Positions 41,875 through 52,044 are shown, counted from the first letter of the stretch. The stretch is DNA of 64,000 bases from Christensenella sp. (GCA_022784465.1 JALFUR010000012.1:1-64000); one strand, 5' to 3'. The notes: generated by a model from the letters alone, not told the origin. Numbers and translations: made by a program.

Positions 41875-44800
41875 TTATAATGAAGAGAAATCTTCATCAT
41901 CTTCGTTGCTAGAAATCAAACTTTGATAATCGCTATCTAAACCGATATCGAAATCATCTTCTGATTCAACACCAAAGCCTTCATCGTCATGAGTAAAGAT
42001 ACTCTCATTAGAATCAATTCTGCTTTCTGTTGATTCATTTCCAATATCAAATAATTCAATTTCTTTGCTTGGAGCTTCATTCTCAGTTGATGTTCCAAAT
42101 GATTTTGCTTCAGATCCCAAACCTTGTTTGCTAACTTTTGTTATGCTGTTGTAGTTTGTATATCCTGCAATATCAACTTCATCTCCGTTTTCGTTAAGAA
42201 CTTTAACATCAAGACCAATAGCTTGGAATTCTTTAACCAAAACTTTAAATGCTTCTGGAGTTCCTGGTTCAGCAATTGGTTCACCCTTAGTAATGCATTC
42301 GTAAGCCTTTTGTCTTCCTAAAATATCGTCTGACTTAATAGTCAATACTTCTTGAAGGATATGAGCAGCACCGTATGCTTCTAGAGCCCAAACTTCCATT
42401 TCTCCGAATCTTTGTCCACCGAATTGAGCTTTTCCTCCTAATGGTTGTTGTGTTACTTTACTGTATGGTCCAATTGATCTAGCATGCATCTTTTCATCAA
42501 CTAAGTGACAAAGTTTTAACATGTACATATAACCAACTGTAACTGGATTTTCAAAAGCTTCACCAGTTCTTCCATCGTATACTGTAAACTTACCATTTGC
42601 AGGTAATCCATTTTCAACAAACAACTTTTGAACGTCAGTTCTCTTTGCTCCATCGAATACTGGAGTTTCAACTTTAAGTCCAAGCATCTTAGTAATATAT
42701 CCTAAGTGAACTTCAAGCACCTGTCCTATATTCATACGTGAAGGAACGCCTAGAGGGTTCAAAACGATTTGTAGTCTTGTTCCATCTTCTAAGAATGGCA
42801 TATCTTCTCTTGGAAGAACTCTTGAAATAACGCCCTTATTACCGTGACGACCTGACATCTTATCTCCAACGCCAATCTTACGTTTTTGAGCAACAAATAC
42901 TCTAACAAGTCTGTTAACGCCTGTTCCAAGTTCATCTTTGTTTGCCTTTGTAAATTCTTTAACGTCAATAACAACACCGCTTTGTCCGTTTGGAAGACGT
43001 TTTGAAGTATCTTTAACTTCTTTACTCTTTTCTCCAAATACGGCTCTTAGCAATCTTTGTGCTGGATCTAATTCTTGTTCACCCTTTGGAGATGTTTTAC
43101 CAACAAGGATATCTCCTGAATTTACAAATGAACCAACTTTAATAATTCCGTTTTCATCCAAATTTCTCAAAGCATAATCGCTAACATTTGGAATATCTCT
43201 TGTAATCAATTCTTCACCAAGTCTTGTTTCTCTTGCGAAACATTCAAACTTTTCAATGTGAATTGAAGTGAATACGTCATCTTTAACTAAATCTTCGTTA
43301 ATCAAGATAGCATCTTCGTAGTTATATCCTTCCCATGACATGTATCCGATAAGGATGTTTCTTCCTAATGCTAATTCACCGTTATCTGTAGAAGGACCAT
43401 CTGCAATAACCATATCCTTAATTACTTTTTGACCTTTTTCAACAATTGGTTTTTGAGTAATGCAAGTACCAGCATTTGATCTTTCAAATTTTTGAAGATT
43501 ATAAACATCTTCACCTTCTTTTGTTGTAACAACGATTGTATCAGCAGAAACGCTCTTTACAATACCGTCATTCTTTGCAAGAACCATTACTCCACTATCT
43601 CTAGCAATTTTTGCTTCAATACCTGTAGCAATCATTGGAGCTTCTGGTTTTAATAGAGGAACAGCTTGACGTTGCATGTTTGAACCCATTAGCGCACGAG
43701 CTGTATCATCGTTTTCAAGGAAAGGAATAAGTGCTGTAGCAACAGAAATAACTTGTTTTGGAGAAACGTCCATGAAATCTACTTTCTTAGCTTCAAATTC
43801 ACGGATATCTTCTCTCTTTCTGCATACAACTTTATCTGAAACGAATCTTCCTTGGTCGTCAAGAATTGTATTTGCTTGAGCAATGCAGTACTTATCTTCT
43901 TCATCAGCTTGAAGATACTTAATCTCCTTAGTTACAATGCCTTTTTTCTTATCTACAACTCTATATGGAGTTTCGATGAAACCATATTGATTTATTTTTG
44001 CATAACCAGCAAGAGATGAAATCAAACCGATGTTTTGTCCTTCTGGAGTTTCAATAGGACACAAACGACCATAGTGAGTATAGTTAATATCACGAACGTC
44101 CATGTTTGCTCTTTCTTTTGTCAAACCGCCTTGACCTAAAGCAGATAATTTTCTCTTATGAGTTAATTCTGCAATTGGGTTATGGTGATCCATAAATTGA
44201 GATAATTGAGAAGAGCAGAAGAATTCTTTAATAACTGCACTTACAGGTTTAACGTTAAGGAATGATGAAATCTTAAATGTATCATCATCGCTAGAAACCT
44301 TAGACATGTTTTCTTTAATTTGCTTGTCTAATCTTGCCATACCAATTCTAAATTGGTTTTGTAGCAATTCACCTACGCAACGAACACGTCTATTTGCCAA
44401 GTGGTCAATAATATCTAATGAACCAAAGTTATGGCAAAGTCCTAAATTGTAGTTAAATGCAGCAATGATATCATCTACTGTTAAATGCTTTACAACAAGA
44501 TTGTCAACGTTTTTCTTGATTTCTTCATTTAAATCCTTTCCGTTTTCTTGACAATCAGCCATAATCTTCTTTAATGCTGGAAGATATACTTTTTCTTTAA
44601 TGCCAAGTTCTAAAGGATTACATTCAACAAATGCATCTAAATCTACAGTGTTGTTACCTATCATCTTAAACTCAACACCATTATCGTCTTTTACATATAC
44701 TTCGTTGATACCTAAATTTTGAATTTCATTTGCTTTATCAAGATCAAAATAATTACCAGCTTCAAAAATAACTTCTCCGTCTTCAGTAATTACATCTCTT

Positions 44801-45708
44801 GAAGCTTCTAAGTTTTCAAGTCTTAAAGCTAAAGATAATTTCTTGTTGAACTTATATCTACCAACTCTCATCAAGTCATATTTTTTACCATCAAAGAATA
44901 AGCTGTCTAAAACATGTTGAGCTGCTTCTTCTGTATAAGTTTCACCAGGACGTTGGTTTTGATACAATTTTGTTTTAGCTTGTTCAGAATTTTCAAGACC
45001 ATCTTTTTCAAGTGTATTTAATAAAAGAGGTTCTTCTCCGAAGACATTAATAATTTCTTCAGCAGTTCCATCGCCAATTAAAGCACGTAATAATGTTGTT
45101 GCTGGAATCTTGTGTTTTCTATCTACGATTCCCTTAATTGTATCTGTGTGATCTTGTTCAAATTGAACCCATGCACCTCTTTGAGGCATAAGTTGTGTTG
45201 AGAATCTTTCAATACCCTCTTTATCTATTGTTTTATCACAATAAACGCTTGGGCTTCTAATAAGTTGGCTTACTACAACTCTCTCAGAACCATTGATAAT
45301 GAAAGAACCAGATTCTGTCATTAAAGGAATATCTCCCATAAATACATCATCTTCAATGATTTCGCCAGTTTCAGTACGTACAAGTCTAACTTTTACTTTT
45401 AATGGAACAGCGTAAGTATGTTCTCCTGCTTTACATTGCTTAATGTCATACTTTGGTTCGTTACCAAGATAATAGCCATTATAAGTGATCTCAAACTTGT
45501 TTAATTTGTCGCTAACTGGAGAGAAATCCTTTAAAACTTCTCCAATACCAACTTTTAAAAACTCTTCATAAGAATTCTTTTGAGCTTCTAAAAGATAAGG
45601 CATTTCTTCGACTGTTTCAAGTTTAGAGAATGTACGTCTAACAGTGCTAATACCAGGGTACGTCTTCTCTTTTGTCAAATTGACAAGTGTATCTTGATTG
45701 CCAGGCAT
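41875..45708 (-). CDS. rpoB: RNA polymerase beta subunit
   Basis: RpoB (1277 residues). The rifampicin pocket reads [30 protein letters not shown]: Asp516, His526 and Ser531 (E. coli numbering) are kept, though the usual Pro after LG is Gln. The C-terminal clamp [23 protein letters not shown] is intact, followed by an acidic Ser/Asp/Glu-rich tail of about 60 residues. It is not behind rplL but has its own promoter with upstream repeats. The ribosome site is AAGGAGG. Confidence 0.99.
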   Translation of the reverse strand: MPGNQDTLVNLTKEKTYPGISTVRRTFSKLETVEEMPYLLEAQKNSYEEFLKVGIGEVLKDFSPVSDKLNKFEITYNGYYLGNEPKYDIKQCKAGEHTYAVPLKVKVRLVRTETGEIIEDDVFMGDIPLMTESGSFIINGSERVVVSQLIRSPSVYCDKTIDKEGIERFSTQLMPQRGAWVQFEQDHTDTIKGIVDRKHKIPATTLLRALIGDGTAEEIINVFGEEPLLLNTLEKDGLENSEQAKTKLYQNQRPGETYTEEAAQHVLDSLFFDGKKYDLMRVGRYKFNKKLSLALRLENLEASRDVITEDGEVIFEAGNYFDLDKANEIQNLGINEVYVKDDNGVEFKMIGNNTVDLDAFVECNPLELGIKEKVYLPALKKIMADCQENGKDLNEEIKKNVDNLVVKHLTVDDIIAAFNYNLGLCHNFGSLDIIDHLANRRVRCVGELLQNQFRIGMARLDKQIKENMSKVSSDDDTFKISSFLNVKPVSAVIKEFFCSSQLSQFMDHHNPIAELTHKRKLSALGQGGLTKERANMDVRDINYTHYGRLCPIETPEGQNIGLISSLAGYAKINQYGFIETPYRVVDKKKGIVTKEIKYLQADEEDKYCIAQANTILDDQGRFVSDKVVCRKREDIREFEAKKVDFMDVSPKQVISVATALIPFLENDDTARALMGSNMQRQAVPLLKPEAPMIATGIEAKIARDSGVMVLAKNDGIVKSVSADTIVVTTKEGEDVYNLQKFERSNAGTCITQKPIVEKGQKVIKDMVIADGPSTDNGELALGRNILIGYMSWEGYNYEDAILINEDLVKDDVFTSIHIEKFECFARETRLGEELITRDIPNVSDYALRNLDENGIIKVGSFVNSGDILVGKTSPKGEQELDPAQRLLRAVFGEKSKEVKDTSKRLPNGQSGVVIDVKEFTKANKDELGTGVNRLVRVFVAQKRKIGVGDKMSGRHGNKGVISRVLPREDMPFLEDGTRLQIVLNPLGVPSRMNIGQVLEVHLGYITKMLGLKVETPVFDGAKRTDVQKLFVENGLPANGKFTVYDGRTGEAFENPVTVGYMYMLKLCHLVDEKMHARSIGPYSKVTQQPLGGKAQFGGQRFGEMEVWALEAYGAAHILQEVLTIKSDDILGRQKAYECITKGEPIAEPGTPEAFKVLVKEFQAIGLDVKVLNENGDEVDIAGYTNYNSITKVSKQGLGSEAKSFGTSTENEAPSKEIELFDIGNESTESRIDSNESIFTHDDEGFGVESEDDFDIGLDSDYQSLISSNEDDEDFSSL

Positions 45709-45801
45709 TTTTTGCCCTCCTTGTATAAATTTTTTCTATTTTTTTGAATGCTGTATCTCAAAAAGGCGAAAGTGTCCCTTTTGAAAACACGTGCGTAAAT
45801 A

Positions 45802-45830
45802 AATTTAAATAATATTTATTTTTTTGTCAA
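45802..45830 (-). promoter_or_regulatory. Promoter of rpoBC
   Basis: TTGACA (45825-45830), a 17-nt spacer and TAAATT (45802-45807) on the minus strand, about 95 nt before rpoB. A very AT-rich stretch with repeats lies upstream. Confidence 0.75.
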
Positions 45831-45867
45831 GAAAAATTTTTTTATTTTTTGTAAAGTTAATTTTTTG

Positions 45868-45926
45868 TGTAAAATTTATGTAAAATTTGCATTTTTCTCG
45901 ATGTTTATGTAAAATTTATGTAAAAT
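45868..45926 (-). repeat. Two TGTAAAAT pairs upstream of the rpoB promoter
   Basis: TGTAAAAT (plus strand) starts at 45868, 45879, 45908 and 45919: two pairs with 11-bp internal spacing and 40 bp between pairs. A variant TGTAAAGT is at 45850. They lie between the divergent rpoB and rqcP promoters. The same paired element occurs upstream of rpsL. Confidence 0.75.
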
Positions 45927-45954
45927 ATTTCAATTGCCTCGCTTGCATCTTCTA

Positions 45955-45983
45955 TTGACTAGCAATCATCCTTATAGTAAAAT
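45955..45983 (+). promoter_or_regulatory. Promoter of rqcP-ispDF, leaderless
   Basis: TTGACT (45955-45960), a 17-nt spacer and TAAAAT (45978-45983). The expected start of transcription, about 7 nt on, falls at the ATG (45991). There is no ribosome site. Confidence 0.7.
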
Positions 45984-45990
45984 TTGATGT

Positions 45991-46239
45991 ATGAGATTAG
46001 ACAAATTTTTAAAAGTAAGTAGAATAATTAAGCGCAGAAGCGTAGCAAATGACGCCTGCGACAATTCTAGAGTTGAACTTAATAACCGCCCTGCTAAAGC
46101 TGGCGCTCAAGTTAAGGTCAACGATATCGTTACTCTTCATTTTGGAGATTCTACTTTTAAGTTTAAAATTCTCTCTGTTCAAGAAACTGTAAAAAAACAG
46201 GATTCCTCTTTAATGTATGAGGTAATTAATGAAGATTAA
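45991..46239 (+). CDS. rqcP: S4-domain RNA-binding protein RqcP
   Basis: An 82-residue S4 protein of the RqcP/YabO type, which works with RqcH in ribosome quality control by Ala-tailing stalled chains. Match: MRLDKFLKVSRIIKRRSVANDACD, then VELNNRPAKAGAQVKVND. The start codon lies 7 nt after a -10 box without a ribosome site, so the mRNA is probably leaderless. It overlaps ispDF by 11 nt. Confidence 0.92.
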   Translation: MRLDKFLKVSRIIKRRSVANDACDNSRVELNNRPAKAGAQVKVNDIVTLHFGDSTFKFKILSVQETVKKQDSSLMYEVINED

Positions 46240-47377
46240 TGTTTTAATTCCATGTGCTGGTGAAGGAAAAAGATGCAATCTATCTTACAACAAGCTTTTT
46301 TATGATATAGGCTCATTTCCTTTAATTGTTAAAACAATTAACGCTTTTATAAGAGAAGACATAAACTCGATTACCTTAATTTGCTCTGAGCAAGACTTTT
46401 CTACTTTTAAGAAAATTATTGAAAATATAAATGCAAATATAAAACTCGTACTTGGCGGAGATACTAGACAAAAAAGCGTATATAATGGACTTTTGTCTTT
46501 AGACAAAGATACAGACTTTGTATTAATTCACGATGGAGCTAGACCTTTTATAGATCAAAAAACCATTTCTTTAGCTATAGAACAAGCCAAAATATATAAC
46601 TCATGTGTTGTTTGCGGCAAATCTGTAAATTCTTTAAGACAAATTACAAGCGACGGCTCTATTTCGTTAGATAGAGATTCTATAGTTCAAGTTCAAACTC
46701 CACAAATATTTAAATATGATTCTATTTTAAAATATTACACGAGCGCGTTAGAAGATAATCTTTCCTTTACCGACGACGCTTCTCTTGCCCAACATTACAA
46801 TGAAAAGATTCATTTACTTATAAACGAGAACAATAATACAAAAATTACCACCCAAGAAGATTTAAACTTCTTCTGCCCTAAAAATGCATATATTGGACAC
46901 GGATGGGACACTCACGAGCTTGTAGAAAATAGAAAATTAATCTTAGGCGGAGTTGACATTCCTCATACAAAAGGCCTTTTGGGACACTCAGACGCAGACG
47001 TTCTTGTGCACGCTATAATGGATGCACTTTTGTCCGCCTCTCACAATAGAGATATAGGAACTCTGTTTCCTGATTCTGATCCAAAATACAAAGGCATATC
47101 TTCATTGCTTTTATTAAAAGAAGTTGATATGATAATAAAAAAACAAGGATATATTATTGGAAACATTTCAGCCGTTATAATGGCTCAAAAACCAAAACTT
47201 AATCCTTACTTATTAGATATACAAAAATCCATAGCAGATGCGCTTAATATAGACATAAATAGAATTACCATTAGCGCTACTACTACAGAAAAATTAGGAC
47301 TTTGCGGAAAAGAGGAAGCAATAAGCTCGTCAGCATGTTGCTTATTATATAAAAATGGACAAGAAGAAAATAACTAA
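46229..47377 (+). CDS. ispDF: Bifunctional IspD/IspF isoprenoid enzyme
   Basis: A fused enzyme (382 residues) of the non-mevalonate pathway. The N-terminal part (about 1-215) is IspD, cytidylyltransferase: PCAGEGKRCNLSYNKLFY and LIHDGARPFI. The C-terminal part (about 222-380) is IspF, MECDP synthase: YIGHGWDTHE, LILGGVDIP, GLLGHSDADVLVHAIMDAL, DIGTLFPDSD and ATTTEKLGLCGKEEAI. Metal ligands Asp and His of DTH are present. A GAGGT site lies inside the end of rqcP. Confidence 0.95.
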   Translation: MKINVLIPCAGEGKRCNLSYNKLFYDIGSFPLIVKTINAFIREDINSITLICSEQDFSTFKKIIENINANIKLVLGGDTRQKSVYNGLLSLDKDTDFVLIHDGARPFIDQKTISLAIEQAKIYNSCVVCGKSVNSLRQITSDGSISLDRDSIVQVQTPQIFKYDSILKYYTSALEDNLSFTDDASLAQHYNEKIHLLINENNNTKITTQEDLNFFCPKNAYIGHGWDTHELVENRKLILGGVDIPHTKGLLGHSDADVLVHAIMDALLSASHNRDIGTLFPDSDPKYKGISSLLLLKEVDMIIKKQGYIIGNISAVIMAQKPKLNPYLLDIQKSIADALNIDINRITISATTTEKLGLCGKEEAISSSACCLLYKNGQEENN

Positions 47378-47672
47378 AAACGATATAATCGCTTCAGATA
47401 TCATGTATGGCATCTTTGCAATAATTATTGCCCTATGCTTTATCGCCATTGCTGTTGTTACTGTTTTAGTATTTGTCTGCTGCGTAATCTATTTAGTTAA
47501 AGCTTTTTCAACATCAAATGTTGCACTTGCTCTTGGTATAGATTTTCTAATGCTTTTATGCGTAGCTTTATTTGTTTGGCTAGATATTAGAATTTTCATT
47601 TCAACAAAAAATAGCATAAAAAAATATTTGAACGATAGAAAAGTGCTTCTAAATTCTCTTAACGAAGAATAA
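47355..47672 (+). CDS. Small membrane protein, unknown function
   Basis: A 105-residue protein starting MDKKKITKND, with two hydrophobic segments (about 16-47 and 55-75) and a charged C-terminus. The start overlaps the last 23 nt of ispDF and has no clear ribosome site, so it probably relies on coupling. No family recognised. Confidence 0.65.
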   Translation: MDKKKITKNDIIASDIMYGIFAIIIALCFIAIAVVTVLVFVCCVIYLVKAFSTSNVALALGIDFLMLLCVALFVWLDIRIFISTKNSIKKYLNDRKVLLNSLNEE

Positions 47673-47680
47673 TTTAATTT

Positions 47681-48553
47681 TTATTTTTTCAATAAAATCT
47701 TACTCATTATTGCATAGTGATCAGAATAGTAAACTGCTTCACCATTCTCATTAATTGAATTCTCTCTAAATATATCAAATTCATTAATCTCGTACTCGTC
47801 AGATACAAAACAATAATCAATAGCCCCAGTGTTTACTTTTGATTTATTCCCCCAATCGTGATATGTATAGCCATCCATCGTCTTTTTTGCAACAGCTTGA
47901 CTGTCTTGCAAAACGTTCGCTATTTCGCTATATGTCTCTTCCGTGTTATAGCAATTAAAATCACCACACACAATCTTCGGCATATCATACTCAGCAATTT
48001 TGTCTAATACAAGTTTTATACCATTTATTCTTGCTTTAAATACCATGTGGTCAAGATGCACATTAGATACAATAAACTCCTCTTCTGTTGCCGTCTTTTT
48101 AACAACCATATATGCGCAAATTCTATAGTACCTTGAGCCAAATCCTTTGGATTTTACATCAGGAGTTTCACTTAGCCAATATACATCAGTCTCTTTTAAT
48201 TCATAATCTTTATTATATGCTAATGCTAAGCCTTCCCCATCGCCTCTGTCATAGTATATAAAATCGTATTCATCAGATAACGATTCTCTTAAATCCGTAA
48301 TTTGAGATTCTTTTACTTCTTGAATGCAAATTAAATGTGGGGCTTTTGATTTAATATGATCAATTACATATGCAGATCTATAATCCCAATCTTTTACACC
48401 TGTATCAATGAATGTGTCTTGCCTTATATTAAAAGACATGACATATATTGTATTTGGATCTTCTACCTCTTCTTTATCTTTACAGCTCACAAAAAATGAA
48501 GCACACAAGACAACACAAATAATTAATAAAACTAAAAAACCTTTCTTTCTCAT
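47681..48553 (-). CDS. Endonuclease/exonuclease/phosphatase family lipoprotein
   Basis: A 290-residue EEP-fold hydrolase with a lipoprotein signal (lipobox FVSC at about residue 24). Active-site motifs are MSFNIRQD, CIQEVKES (metal Glu), NVHLDH, CGDFNCYN and the last SDHYAIM (Asp-His). Such enzymes cleave DNA, RNA or phosphoester lipids; the substrate here is not evident. Being secreted and placed after the deoxyribonucleoside genes, it may release nucleosides from outside DNA, which is inference. It overlaps cdd by 4 nt (ATGA). Confidence 0.88.
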   Translation of the reverse strand: MRKKGFLVLLIICVVLCASFFVSCKDKEEVEDPNTIYVMSFNIRQDTFIDTGVKDWDYRSAYVIDHIKSKAPHLICIQEVKESQITDLRESLSDEYDFIYYDRGDGEGLALAYNKDYELKETDVYWLSETPDVKSKGFGSRYYRICAYMVVKKTATEEEFIVSNVHLDHMVFKARINGIKLVLDKIAEYDMPKIVCGDFNCYNTEETYSEIANVLQDSQAVAKKTMDGYTYHDWGNKSKVNTGAIDYCFVSDEYEINEFDIFRENSINENGEAVYYSDHYAIMSKILLKK

Positions 48554-48942
48554 AACTCAAACGACTCCGGCAACAATTGTTCTAGTGTAAATGTTTTCAA
48601 CTGAAACACATCTTCTCCAAGAATAATCTTAAAATCATTATAGCAAAACTCTTGCATAAATTGTCTGCACATACCACAAGGAGAACACAAAACAAGTTTG
48701 TCTTTTCCGCCTACAATTGCAATTTTTTCAAACTCTTTTACTCCTGCTACTATAGCGTTAGAAAAAGCACTTCTCTCTGCACATAGCGTAACTGGATATG
48801 ACTTGTTTTCAATATTGCATCCTAAATATACCTCTCCATTTTTAGCAAGCAGTGCTGCCCCTACTTTAAAATTAGAGTATGGAGCATATGCATTTTCTCT
48901 TGCTTTTATTGCAAGTTCAAATAATTGCTTATCTGTCATCAT
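48550..48942 (-). CDS. cdd: Cytidine deaminase
   Basis: A 130-residue homotetrameric-type cytidine deaminase. Zinc and catalytic residues: CAERSAF (Cys and Glu) and CSPCGMCRQ (two Cys). N-terminal YAPYSNFKVGAAL is typical. It overlaps the deoB end as ATGA and belongs to the nucleoside salvage operon deoC-deoB-cdd. Confidence 0.96.
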   Translation of the reverse strand: MMTDKQLFELAIKARENAYAPYSNFKVGAALLAKNGEVYLGCNIENKSYPVTLCAERSAFSNAIVAGVKEFEKIAIVGGKDKLVLCSPCGMCRQFMQEFCYNDFKIILGEDVFQLKTFTLEQLLPESFEL

Positions 48943-50111
48943 TTTTTAATCACCCTATCTAGTAGGCTTTCCCCACTTGTTCTTTCTTCTGTTTTAAATA
49001 AATCTAATATAGTAGCAGATATACAATCTAGTCCATCTATAACGCCTAGATTGTTCATCTTTTTTATCATATTTCCAACTATCAACAATGGAACATATTC
49101 TCTTGTATGGTCAGTAGATGCTGTATATAAAGGATCACAACCATGGTCCGCCGTAATCATCAAAACATCTTCTTTTTTCATATTCTTCAAAAACTCGCCT
49201 AATTGAATATCAAAGTCCGTTATCATTTGCGCATAGCCATGGGCATCTCTTCTATGGCCATATACCATATCCCCATCAACAAGATTTACAAAACAAATTC
49301 CATTAAAATCGCGATTTTGTAATTCAAGTGCTTTACTCATTCCTTCATTATTGCTTTTTGTCGTATATGAAACATCTATTCCACTCTTTGCAAAAATGTC
49401 AGAAATCTTACCAACAGCAATAACGTCATATCCGCTTTCTTGCAATATATTTAACATAGTTTGTTTTGTTGGCAATAATGAAAAATCGTGCCTGTTTGGG
49501 GTTCTTGTATAATGACCATTTTCGCCAACAAACGGTCTTGCTATAATTCTCCCAACAGCATCTTTGCCCGTCATTACTCTTCGAACAATTTCACAATATT
49601 TATATAATACTTTAAGAGGAACTACATCTTCATGTGCTGCAATTTGCAATACAGAATCTGCAGATGTATATACAATTAGTGCACCTGTCTTTACGTGCTC
49701 ATCTCCATAATCATTAATAACTTGAGTACCCGAATATGGTTTATTGCATATAATTTTTCTGCCAAGTTGCGCTTCTAACTCTTTAATAATATAGTCAGGA
49801 AAACCCTTTGGATATGTTGGAAAAGGCTGAGATGAAACTATACCTGCCATTTCCCAATGTCCAATTGTTGTATCTTTTCCCATAGATAGTTCTCTAAGCT
49901 TTGCATATGAACCTAAAACATTTTTTTCCTTCGTTTCAAAGCCCAGTCCATCCAAATTAAAAATTCCCAATTTTCGCAAATTAGGAGCGATGAACTCTTT
50001 TTGGCATGAAACAGACTTTAATGTATTTACATTAATGTCATTAAACTTTGCTGAATCTGGCATTTCGCCACAGCCAAAACTATCTAATACAATTAAAAAG
50101 ACTCTAGGCAT
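48939..50111 (-). CDS. deoB: Phosphopentomutase
   Basis: A 390-residue enzyme interconverting (deoxy)ribose 1- and 5-phosphates. Alkaline-phosphatase-type metal sites: VLDSFGCGEMPD at the start, DTTIGHWEM around the catalytic Thr, YTSADSVLQIAAHE, and the C-terminal TADHGCDP and STDHTREYVP. It starts within the last 8 nt of deoC. Its product feeds DeoC. Confidence 0.97.
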   Translation of the reverse strand: MPRVFLIVLDSFGCGEMPDSAKFNDINVNTLKSVSCQKEFIAPNLRKLGIFNLDGLGFETKEKNVLGSYAKLRELSMGKDTTIGHWEMAGIVSSQPFPTYPKGFPDYIIKELEAQLGRKIICNKPYSGTQVINDYGDEHVKTGALIVYTSADSVLQIAAHEDVVPLKVLYKYCEIVRRVMTGKDAVGRIIARPFVGENGHYTRTPNRHDFSLLPTKQTMLNILQESGYDVIAVGKISDIFAKSGIDVSYTTKSNNEGMSKALELQNRDFNGICFVNLVDGDMVYGHRRDAHGYAQMITDFDIQLGEFLKNMKKEDVLMITADHGCDPLYTASTDHTREYVPLLIVGNMIKKMNNLGVIDGLDCISATILDLFKTEERTSGESLLDRVIKK

Positions 50112-50763
50112 TTTCGTTTTCCTTAATTATTTTTACAATTGAGCTCGTTCCAAGTCTTGAGCAGCCTAAGGCAATATATTCTTCAGCATCACTAAGCGTC
50201 TTTATTCCACCAGCAGCTTTCATCTTTACACCATCACCAATATGTTGTTTGAACAACTTTATGTCTTCTTTTGTTGCTCCACCTTTTGAAAAACCTGTGC
50301 TAGTTTTAATATAATCCGCGCCTGCTTGACTAACGATTTCACACATCTTTATTTTTTCTTTTTCAGTAAGTAAACAAGTTTCAATAATGACTTTTAATAT
50401 CTTGCCATTGCATGCTTTTTTTACCTTTTCTATTTCTTTCTTTACAGCTTTATATTTTCTAGCTTTCAATAGACCTATATTTATTACCATGTCTATTTCA
50501 TCTGCACCATTTTTGATGGCATTTTTTGTCTCAAACACCTTTGTAGCTGTCGTATTGTATCCATTTGGAAATCCAATAACTGTACAAATCTTTAATTTGT
50601 CTTGAACATATTTTTTTGCTTCTTTAACATAGCATGGAGGAATACAAACAGAAGCTGTTTTGTATTTTATTCCATCATCACATATTTGCTTGATCTCCTT
50701 TAGAGTTGCACTTTGCGCAAGTAAAGTATGATCACAATAACTTAAAATCTCTTGCTTATCCAT
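50104..50763 (-). CDS. deoC: Deoxyribose-phosphate aldolase
   Basis: DeoC (219 residues) splits deoxyribose 5-phosphate into acetaldehyde and glyceraldehyde 3-phosphate. Markers: CDHTLLAQSAT, VCIPPCYV, GFPNG, EIDMVINIG, the Schiff-base lysine in YIKTSTGFSKGGAT and the second lysine in KAAGGIKT. A GTG nine bases upstream is part of the ribosome site, so ATG 50763 is used. It heads the deo operon. Confidence 0.97.
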   Translation of the reverse strand: MDKQEILSYCDHTLLAQSATLKEIKQICDDGIKYKTASVCIPPCYVKEAKKYVQDKLKICTVIGFPNGYNTTATKVFETKNAIKNGADEIDMVINIGLLKARKYKAVKKEIEKVKKACNGKILKVIIETCLLTEKEKIKMCEIVSQAGADYIKTSTGFSKGGATKEDIKLFKQHIGDGVKMKAAGGIKTLSDAEEYIALGCSRLGTSSIVKIIKENENA

Positions 50764-50782
50764 ATCGCTCACCTTTATTTAT

Positions 50783-50811
50783 ATTTTAATATAACAAATC
50801 GACATTTACAA
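50783..50811 (-). promoter_or_regulatory. Promoter of the deo operon
   Basis: TTGTAA (50806-50811), a 17-nt spacer and TAAAAT (50783-50788) on the minus strand, 19 nt before deoC. Confidence 0.6.
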
Positions 50812-50818
50812 TATAGAC

Positions 50819-50860
50819 AAAAAAAAGAGCGCTAAAGAATTTTATCTCTTTAACGCTCTT
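50819..50860 (-). terminator. Terminator of the cation antiporter gene
   Basis: On the minus strand AAGAGCGTTAAAGA pairs with TCTTTAGCGCTCTT around an 8-nt loop, followed by a T run. Confidence 0.88.
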
Positions 50861-50879
50861 ATTACCTTTGTTATATTTT

Positions 50880-51902
50880 CTATATTATTCCCATTGACAT
50901 TAATACGCACAAAACAATATATGTTAGGTATAACACCATAGAACATATTCCTTGCCATCTTCTAAATTTTTGAGTAATTAGCATTGGTACTAATGCAACT
51001 GCAATTATTCCTAAACAGAATGGGAAATCTAGATAAATAGATTGCGCTGAAACAGGAAGTCCTGTTGCTCCATTACAAGCAGATATAATTGCGCATACTG
51101 GCAAAATTAAACATATATCAATTACATTTGCACCAATTATATTTCCCGCCGACATTGCTCCATTCTTTTTTATTAGCGCTGTAATTGTTGTAACAAGTTC
51201 AGGTAGTGATGTGCCAATAGCAACAAGTGTAACTGCTATAACGCCTTCAGATATTCCTATTCTTAAAGCTATTTCGCTTCCACCATCTACAAGCAATTGA
51301 GATCCTACTACAATGGCTACAATACCAACTAAAAATTTTACAATGTTTACAATGATAGTTTTCTTGTCTTTTTTTGGCTCATTTTCACTTCCTTCATCTT
51401 GAGATAATTGTTTTCCATTTAATATTTCTTTCTTCGCCTTTATTACATTGTCGGCCATAAAAACAACCAAAATTACCAACATAATAATTGAAAGCCATGG
51501 ATTTAAAACGCCTCTAAATGTCATTAAATACAAAATTGCCACAGAGCCCAATAATACAAGGCTTCTAAACATATATTCTGATCGTTTTACAGCAAAAGGC
51601 GCAAAAGTTAAGGTTATAGCCAAAATCAATCCAGTGTTTGCAGTAACTGATCCTACTGCATTACCTACAGCCATTTGTGCAGATCCATTAGCCGCAGCTA
51701 AAGCTGAAACCATTAATTCTGGCAATGTTGTTGCTAAAGATACAATAGTTGCACCTACAATGAATTTTGGAATGTGAGTTACTTCTGAAATCCATACAGC
51801 AGCATCAACGAACCAGTCTCCACCTTTCACAATTAAAACAATACCTACAGCCAACAATAACGCAACAAGTGCAGTGTGAAGGTTTTCCATTGGTATACTC
51901 AT
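50880..51902 (-). CDS. CaCA-family cation antiporter, likely Mn2+ exporter
   Basis: A 340-residue integral membrane protein of the Ca2+/Na+ exchanger (YrbG) family with about ten segments. Both alpha repeats are visible: ATIVSLATTLPELMVSA with AVGNAVGSVTANTG, and VTLVAIGTSLPELVTT with GNIIGANVIDICL. A charged loop (about 165-185) joins the halves. The ATG at 51902 has AAAGGAGATG in front; a longer TTG frame is rejected. The yybP-ykoY riboswitch upstream senses Mn2+, so Mn2+ export is the likely role, by inference. Confidence 0.9.
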   Translation of the reverse strand: MSIPMENLHTALVALLLAVGIVLIVKGGDWFVDAAVWISEVTHIPKFIVGATIVSLATTLPELMVSALAAANGSAQMAVGNAVGSVTANTGLILAITLTFAPFAVKRSEYMFRSLVLLGSVAILYLMTFRGVLNPWLSIIMLVILVVFMADNVIKAKKEILNGKQLSQDEGSENEPKKDKKTIIVNIVKFLVGIVAIVVGSQLLVDGGSEIALRIGISEGVIAVTLVAIGTSLPELVTTITALIKKNGAMSAGNIIGANVIDICLILPVCAIISACNGATGLPVSAQSIYLDFPFCLGIIAVALVPMLITQKFRRWQGICSMVLYLTYIVLCVLMSMGII

Positions 51903-51921
51903 TTTTACATCTCCTTTTGTC

Positions 51922-51970
51922 AAGAATAAAAAAAGACTCTTGACAGCAAAATAACGCTATCCAAAGTCTC
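51922..51970 (-). terminator. Attenuator of the Mn2+ riboswitch
   Basis: On the minus strand AGACTTTGGA pairs with TCAAGAGTCT (one mismatch) and seven T follow. Its 5' arm is the 3' strand of aptamer helix P1, so ligand binding should prevent the terminator and switch expression on. Confidence 0.75.
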
Positions 51971-52044
51971 GCATTTATAGTAGGCCAGGTGTCACCCGGT
52001 ATGTTGACCTACTTCATCTTTTTAGATGCAGCTACTCCCCATGG
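51961..52044 (-). promoter_or_regulatory. yybP-ykoY manganese riboswitch
   Basis: Core segments on the minus strand are GGGGAGTAGC, then GTCAACAT, then CCGGGTGACACCTGG, then GCGAGACTTTGG. This is the yybP-ykoY pattern, a class known to bind Mn2+ and activate exporters. It sits in the leader of the CaCA antiporter gene, after a TTGACA/TATAAT promoter. Confidence 0.92.

Noticed and set aside
45841-45926. Direct repeats upstream of rpoB as a replication origin
   Set aside because: The repeats are short and AT-rich with no DnaA-box pattern, and no dnaA or dnaN is nearby.
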